Source: Gammaproteobacteria bacterium (lineage in GTDB: Bacteria; Pseudomonadota; Gammaproteobacteria; Pseudomonadales; Litorivicinaceae). From it: a stretch of 11,038 nt of DNA. The notes beneath the pieces are model-generated. The model saw only the letters and a list, made by a program, of their open reading frames with translations. It was not told where the DNA came from and ran no database searches. Numbering within the stretch: the first letter of the stretch is position 1; every line of letters starts with the position of its first letter. The stretch covers positions 13,721 to 24,758 of the forward strand of contig PBDH01000017.1 of NCBI GenBank assembly GCA_002717305.1, read 5' to 3'. Of the stretch, positions 7,464 through 11,038 are shown in pieces. Position numbers and translations under genes: made by a program.

Positions 7464-7794
7464 GTCCTAGGAACCTAGGCCGGAATCTGCGTTTTTTCCA
7501 TGGAACAGCGCAGGGTGAATTTAATGAACCAATTGGTAATACTCGGTTACAAGCTGACCTGATTGATTTCTGGGGACCGATGCAACAACCAGTCAAATGT
7601 GCATGCGAACCCTATTGATACCATATAGAGCTCTGATTCGAGCGAGCTCCATGTGGTTTCGAGTTGAGTAAAAACTCGGTGTAGCTTGCTGAGTCGAAAA
7701 TGTACTCCTTCAGATTGAGACGGTCGCTGCGCCAATGGTTTCCTTGCTTGCGAGCTTGCATCACTCATTTGACTCAACAAGGAAAACCGAGTCC

Positions 7795-7819
7795 TGTACC
7801 CCCAGAAGTTGGCCTGTTG
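7795..7819 (+). mobile_element. Possible relic of an IS3-family terminal repeat
   Basis: TGTACCCCCAGAAGTTGG (7795-7812) followed by CCTG resembles the terminal pattern of many IS3-family elements: TG at the tip, a C-run, then AAGTTGGAC. No transposase frame, second end or target duplication was found, and the next intact gene begins 413 nt away, so any element would be a fragment. The resemblance is from memory and the match is short, so this could be chance. Confidence 0.25.
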
Positions 7820-8001
7820 TTTAATACCCTAATATAGTGAGTGGGTTGAAAGCAGGTAATCACGAATGATCGGTGAATCGAAAATACTGGATCCATCGTT
7901 GAGAATAAGCATGGGGATTTCCCATTGGGTTGTTTTTCTAAAGGTAATATGCCGATTCTTGGGGTTTAACAACATGTATTGCTAAATCCTTAAATTGTAT
8001 C

Positions 8002-8029
8002 CAGCTCGTGCGATAAAAAACAGCTCATG
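8002..8029 (+). repeat. Tandem 9-mer CAGCTCRTG, 19 nt apart
   Basis: CAGCTCGTG (8002-8010) and CAGCTCATG (8021-8029) differ at one base and start 19 nt apart, close to two helical turns. This spacing would place both copies on the same face of the DNA, as in paired regulator half-sites. No regulator gene is in the window, so a regulatory role is only a guess. Confidence 0.25.
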
Positions 8030-8166
8030 TCGCGCTTAGTGAGATGTCAAAGAGAAAATGGGTTTCATAAAGTCCATAGTAGCTTAAAACATGAAAATAT
8101 CGCTTCACAAGCTATGCAGAAATAAGATCAGTTATATAAAAATAAGTTAGGGGGGGTTACTACTTC

Positions 8167-8207
8167 TAATTAGGCTGGTGATGCTGTGCTGTAGTAGCCT
8201 CAAATTA
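8167..8207 (+). repeat. Imperfect inverted repeat just upstream of hyuB
   Basis: TAATTAGGCT (8167-8176) pairs with AGCCT (8196-8200) and, after a 2-nt CA bulge, AATTA (8203-8207). That gives ten base pairs around a 19-nt centre. The element ends 24 nt before the hyuB ATG. It could be an operator or a leader hairpin; it lacks a following T tract, so it is not a standard terminator. Confidence 0.4.
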
Positions 8208-8231
8208 ACATGACGTAAGTAGGAATTCGCT

Positions 8232-9794
8232 ATGAATGCGATCTTCGATAAAGAGATTATAGGAGCCATGGCGAGTGGCATTGTCGATGACATGCAAGCA
8301 GGTTTGTTTAGGTCCGGTTATTCATCGATTATCCGTGAAAGCCATGATGCCAGCTGTGCTGTATTGCTTAACGATGGTTCATTGGCAGCTCAGAAAGTTG
8401 TTCTTCCTATCCACGTCGGCGCTTTCCCTGCCGTTGTGGCAGGTATTCTTAGAAAGTTTAATCTTAGCGAAATATTGCCGGGCGATTGTTTCATTTGTAA
8501 TTCCCCGTGGGAAGGAGGTAGTCCGCACAATCCGGATTTTTCGGTAGCTGTTCCAGTTTTTTTTGATGATGAGTTAGTAGCGTTCACCGCCAGCATTGCC
8601 CACAAATCGGATATCGGAGGGGCTGTACCAGGGAGCTGTCCGGCAAATGCTAGGGATTTATTTTCTGAGGGTTTACACGTTCCACCGGTTCGTTTGTATC
8701 GTCAAGGTGAAATCAATTCCGACGTTGTGTCATTTATCTCAGGAAACAGCAGAAGCCCGGTAATTGTTCTCGGCGACCTGATGGGTCAAGCTGGTGTGTG
8801 TATAAAGGGGGGATACCGAGTTGAGGAATTATTCGCTCGATTTGGCAAGAATGCGGTTTCTGGAAGCTTTGACTCGTTGCGTTCGAAGAGCTTACATCTT
8901 ATCAGGGAACGAGTACTTAAAATCCCAGATTTTAGAGATAATGCGGTTCGTTTAATGGATCATGATGGAATTAATCTTGATAAGCCTTTAGCAATACGGG
9001 TAGATGTCGAGAAAAAGGGGGCGAACGTAACATTCGATTTTTCTGACACCGATCATCAAGGAGTTGGGCCAATAAACATTAGGCCGCACCTTCTCAATGC
9101 GGCGTGTGCATACGTAATGGTCGCTATCACGGATCCAAGCCTACCAATAAACCAGGGCGTGCTCGACTCATTTCAGACCGTTACAAAGAAGGGCACTGTC
9201 GTTGATCCCGAGTTCCCAGCCCCTGTGAATAGTTACAACACAGCGTTACACGCCATAATAGAGGCAATTTTTGCTACCTTTGGCCAGCATGTCCCGAATT
9301 TAGCAAGGGCTGATGGAGGTGGTGGTAGAGCGCTTACATTTGCCCACGCTATAGCTGGTAAAACTTTAATTCAATATGAACTCTTTGCTGGGGGTACTGG
9401 CGCGATGCTGGACTATGAAGGAGAGATTGGGTGCCATTGTAATCAAACTAACGGAAAAGTTGGCTCAATAGAAATGTTGGAGAGCGAATTTCCTGTTCAG
9501 ATAAATGAGTTTTCGGTTAGAAGAGACTCTGGAGGCAAGGGAGTATATAGAGGTGGCTGTGGTTTCAGGCGCAGGTATACCATATTGGATGGTAACGCTA
9601 CGATTACCTTAAGATCCAGTAAGCATGACATTAGTCCACAAGGCAGTAATGGTGGGAAAGATGGCGTGACAGGATTTTGTCAGATCGATACTGACACTGG
9701 ACCAAAGGTTTTGGCAACTATGGAGTCAGGGTTAGTGTTAAGGCCTGGTGATACATTGGTTATCGACACGCCAGGCGGGGGAGGCTTTGGTTAA
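8232..9794 (+). CDS. hyuB: Hydantoinase B/oxoprolinase-family subunit (HyuB)
   Basis: HyuB-type proteins are the beta component of ATP-dependent hydantoinases, 5-oxoprolinases and acetone/acetophenone carboxylases, normally working with a HyuA ATPase subunit. Family segments are clear in order: SHDASCAV (37-44), PIHVGAF (59-65), CNSPWEGGSPHNPD (89-102), AHKSDIGGAVPGS (123-135), EGLHVPP (146-152), then NEFSVRRDSGGKGVYRGG and the C-terminal TPGGGGFG, which ends the protein. At 520 residues it is within the normal range and looks intact. ATG at 8232 has AGGA (8221-8224) seven nt upstream. No HyuA is encoded in the window: the 768 nt before it are non-coding and the gene after it is a transport receptor. 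HyuA may be elsewhere, or the EutA-like ASKHA ATPase or another protein may take its place; that is speculation. The substrate is unknown, with cyclic amides or related compounds most likely from the family. Confidence 0.93.
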   Translation: MNAIFDKEIIGAMASGIVDDMQAGLFRSGYSSIIRESHDASCAVLLNDGSLAAQKVVLPIHVGAFPAVVAGILRKFNLSEILPGDCFICNSPWEGGSPHNPDFSVAVPVFFDDELVAFTASIAHKSDIGGAVPGSCPANARDLFSEGLHVPPVRLYRQGEINSDVVSFISGNSRSPVIVLGDLMGQAGVCIKGGYRVEELFARFGKNAVSGSFDSLRSKSLHLIRERVLKIPDFRDNAVRLMDHDGINLDKPLAIRVDVEKKGANVTFDFSDTDHQGVGPINIRPHLLNAACAYVMVAITDPSLPINQGVLDSFQTVTKKGTVVDPEFPAPVNSYNTALHAIIEAIFATFGQHVPNLARADGGGGRALTFAHAIAGKTLIQYELFAGGTGAMLDYEGEIGCHCNQTNGKVGSIEMLESEFPVQINEFSVRRDSGGKGVYRGGCGFRRRYTILDGNATITLRSSKHDISPQGSNGGKDGVTGFCQIDTDTGPKVLATMESGLVLRPGDTLVIDTPGGGGFG

Positions 9795-9810
9795 ACGCAA
9801 TTCAGCGTTT
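9793..9810 (+). other. Small hairpin between hyuB and the receptor gene
   Basis: AAACGC (9793-9798) and GCGTTT (9805-9810) form a 6-bp stem with a 6-nt AATTCA loop, beginning within the hyuB stop codon. There is no T-run after it, so it is unlikely to terminate fully. Such hairpins between an enzyme gene and a receptor gene can stabilise part of a transcript; that role is inferred. Confidence 0.35.
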
Positions 9811-9827
9811 CAAAGAATGGCAAACTA

Positions 9828-9833
9828 GAGGAG
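9828..9833 (+). promoter_or_regulatory. Ribosome binding site that decides the TAXI receptor start
   Basis: GAGGAG ends 7 nt before ATG at 9841. The in-frame TTG at 9835 would be only 1 nt from this site, too close to be used. The ATG is therefore the start, giving a 314-residue precursor with a normal signal peptide. Confidence 0.85.
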
Positions 9834-9840
9834 TTTGATA

Positions 9841-10785
9841 ATGAAAACGATAATAAAAAGTGCTATCGACCTGTTCTGTGCAGCGGGTATTATTTACGGA
9901 AATTATGCTTCAGCTAAGGACTTGACGCTTGCTACGGGAAGGCAAGGTGGTTCTCAATATCCAATTACTGTGGCTCTTGCTCAGGTAATCGAGGGTTTAG
10001 AATCAGTTGGTTCAGTGACATTGAAACCGGGCGGCGGAACAAGCAATGTTGCAGCCGTTGGAATGGGTCAGGCGGAGTTGGCTATAACCTTGTCACCAAG
10101 CGCTGTAAGTGGCTTAAAGGGAGAAAAACCATATAAAAATTCAATGCCTAACATTACTCAGCTTTTTACTTTGCACGGATTTAAGATAACAACATTAGTG
10201 CCAGCAGGATCGTCTATAACAAATTTTAGAGATCTTGCGGGAAAGCGGGTGAGTATCGGACCTAATGGCTGGACAATCAATACGTTGGCAAAAAAAATAC
10301 TAGCGATGGAGGGAGTCACTATCAACGCTGAGACTCTGAAGCCTGGAGATGCTGTGCAGCAGATGAAGGACGGTAACCTCGACGCTATTATTAATACACC
10401 ATCAGATTTGTACGCACCGTTTTTAGATTTGGCCTCATCCCGCGAAATTAGGTTGGTACCGCTTAATTCAAATATTCAAGACAAGCTTATCGCTGAGAAT
10501 GACAGCTTTTATCTGTCTGATTGGCCAGCTGATCCGGGTGCTTATCCCAAACTGAAAAATTCAGTTACGACTGTGTCGTACCCAAACATCATTATAGCAA
10601 ATAGAGATGTAATATCCGAGGAAATGGGTTACCAGATCACCAAACAAGTCGTTGAAAATTTCGAATCGATTGCTAGTTCTGAAAAGTCGCTGGCAGTTCT
10701 GAAATTAAGCGATCTGTCTATTCAGGTGGGTATTCCATTGCACCCCGGATCGAAGAGATATTTTTCGGAGCGAGGGTGGCTCTGA
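9841..10785 (+). CDS. TAXI-family TRAP transporter solute receptor
   Basis: Periplasmic receptor of a TAXI-type TRAP transporter, which delivers a ligand to a membrane permease driven by an ion gradient. The N-terminus is a signal peptide: Lys2 and Lys6, a hydrophobic stretch from about 8 to 19, and a likely cleavage after YASA (22-25). The mature part begins with LTLATGRQGGSQYP (28-41), the TAXI nucleus in which a glycine-rich loop follows the first strand, then KPGGGTSN (62-69), MGQAELAI (75-82), FRDLAGKRVSIGPNGW (129-144) and a late YPNIIIANRD segment. The 314-residue length is normal. It lies 46 nt after hyuB, and a probable TRAP permease starts 12 nt after it, so all three are probably one operon with the transporter feeding the HyuB enzyme. 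TAXI ligands are mostly uncharacterised, with glutamate, 2-oxoglutarate and other small acids reported for some, so no ligand is assigned. Confidence 0.93.
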   Translation: MKTIIKSAIDLFCAAGIIYGNYASAKDLTLATGRQGGSQYPITVALAQVIEGLESVGSVTLKPGGGTSNVAAVGMGQAELAITLSPSAVSGLKGEKPYKNSMPNITQLFTLHGFKITTLVPAGSSITNFRDLAGKRVSIGPNGWTINTLAKKILAMEGVTINAETLKPGDAVQQMKDGNLDAIINTPSDLYAPFLDLASSREIRLVPLNSNIQDKLIAENDSFYLSDWPADPGAYPKLKNSVTTVSYPNIIIANRDVISEEMGYQITKQVVENFESIASSEKSLAVLKLSDLSIQVGIPLHPGSKRYFSERGWL

Positions 10786-10797
10786 TTATATTTTAAA

Positions 10798-11038
10798 ATG
10801 CGACGTCTTATTGAGTTGATCCTCGCGCTGGCGCTGGGTCTCTTTCATCTCTGGATAGGTGCGTTTGGTGGATTTGACGCATCTATCCAGAGGGGCGTTC
10901 ATCTCGGACTTGCAGTTTTGATTTTTGCTCTATCAATAGAGAATAAATCTAACAAGCTGCAATTCAATCTGAGTATCATCGCAAGTGTTCTGATAGTTCT
11001 ATCGATTGGCTGGAAAATACTAAACCTAGAGTATTTAG
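10798..11038 (+). CDS. TRAP transporter permease, probable fused small/large subunit (3' end missing)
   Basis: An open frame from ATG 10798 runs off the window end, encoding the first 80 residues. The fragment is hydrophobic with three likely membrane helices (about 4-22, 34-46 and 56-74). It has QRGVHLG (31-37) and an FGGFD segment before it, a pattern I associate with the N-terminus of TAXI-type permeases in which the DctQ-like and DctM-like parts are fused. The position directly after a TAXI receptor gene is where that permease is expected. There is no Shine-Dalgarno sequence before the ATG, and the frame is the same as the receptor's, separated only by TGA and four codons. Coupled translation is likely. 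Family call depends mostly on context and one short motif. Confidence 0.75.
   Translation, partial: MRRLIELILALALGLFHLWIGAFGGFDASIQRGVHLGLAVLIFALSIENKSNKLQFNLSIIASVLIVLSIGWKILNLEYL

Larger units (their letters stand above)
7464..8231 (+). other. 768-nt gap without a convincing gene
   Basis: No frame here gives a protein I recognise or one with a ribosome binding site, and the stretch looks more AT-rich than the cassette before it. Its contents are several short dyads and a few sites. CCTAGG-AA-CCTAGG (7466-7479) lies just after the OCD-like stop, with T6 at 7491-7496 but no stable GC stem directly before it, so it is not called as a terminator. GAGCTC occurs twice with a 10-nt spacer (7628-7649), and CGAGTT/AACTCG has a 7-nt loop (7660-7678). 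A G7 run lies at 8150-8156. TTGGCC and TATAGT with an 18-nt spacer (7809-7838) form a weak possible promoter. A possible IS end, a tandem 9-mer and an inverted repeat are listed separately. The gap probably holds the promoter for the second unit and may be the scar of a lost gene or element. Confidence 0.7.

Noticed and set aside
7466..7496. Terminator after the OCD-like gene
   Set aside because: The CCTAGG-AA-CCTAGG dyad has too small a loop and is 11 nt from the T6 run; no stable stem directly precedes the T tract.
7599..7612. T-loop-like GGTTCGCATGC on the - strand, hinting at a tRNA
   Set aside because: No acceptor, anticodon or D-arm could be built around it.
7331..7618. 95-codon + frame running from inside the OCD-like gene into the gap
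   Set aside because: More than 130 nt overlaps a well-supported gene in another frame. The tail beyond 7463 gives no recognisable domain, including no HyuA-like segment, so it is not called as a pseudogene.
7547..7780. 77-codon open frame on the - strand in the gap
   Set aside because: Starts at TTG with no ribosome binding site, resembles no family I know, and is within the length expected by chance.
8210..8218. Two-codon mini-ORF (ATG ACG TAA) just before hyuB
   Set aside because: No ribosome binding site before it, and such triplets are common by chance in a leader.

Overview
The window is a protein-coding stretch of a bacterial chromosome with every recognisable gene on the + strand. 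The tripartite tricarboxylate (TTT) and TAXI-TRAP transporters, short Shine-Dalgarno-led operons and middling GC suggest a proteobacterium, perhaps marine or free-living. This is an inference: no rRNA, tRNA or phylogenetic marker is present. All family assignments come from reading motifs by eye, without a database search.

Layout. (1) 1-2872 is a TTT importer: the 3' part of a large membrane protein that looks like a TctA-TctB fusion, then a TctC/BUG periplasmic receptor, closed by a clear intrinsic terminator. (2) 2902-7463 is a tightly packed four-gene cassette: an EutA-family ASKHA ATPase, a two-domain cupin, a TauD/TfdA-type Fe(II)/2-oxoglutarate dioxygenase and an ornithine cyclodeaminase/mu-crystallin family protein. 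Their junctions are an 8-nt gap, a 4-nt ATGA overlap and a 20-nt overlap, so they are probably co-translated. (3) 7464-8231 is a 768-nt gap with no convincing gene. It holds short dyads, a possible relic of an IS3-type end, a tandem 9-mer and an imperfect inverted repeat just before the next gene. (4) 8232-11038 starts a second unit: a HyuB-type hydantoinase/oxoprolinase subunit, a TAXI-family TRAP receptor and the first 80 residues of a membrane protein that looks like the N-terminus of a fused TRAP permease.

Interpretation. The locus reads as an accessory catabolic island with two high-affinity importers, one for each enzyme set. The TTT system probably imports a carboxylated compound, and the dioxygenase, OCD-like protein and cupin may process it. 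The second half probably imports and opens a cyclic amide or similar compound. Two absences stand out. An EutA-like reactivase is present with no ethanolamine ammonia-lyase (EutBC) or other B12 enzyme, and a HyuB subunit is present with no HyuA. The OCD-like protein also lacks the family's catalytic Asp region. The substrate cannot be read from the sequence. The EutA-like/bicupin/dioxygenase/OCD-like cassette is the best candidate here for an uncharacterised pathway.
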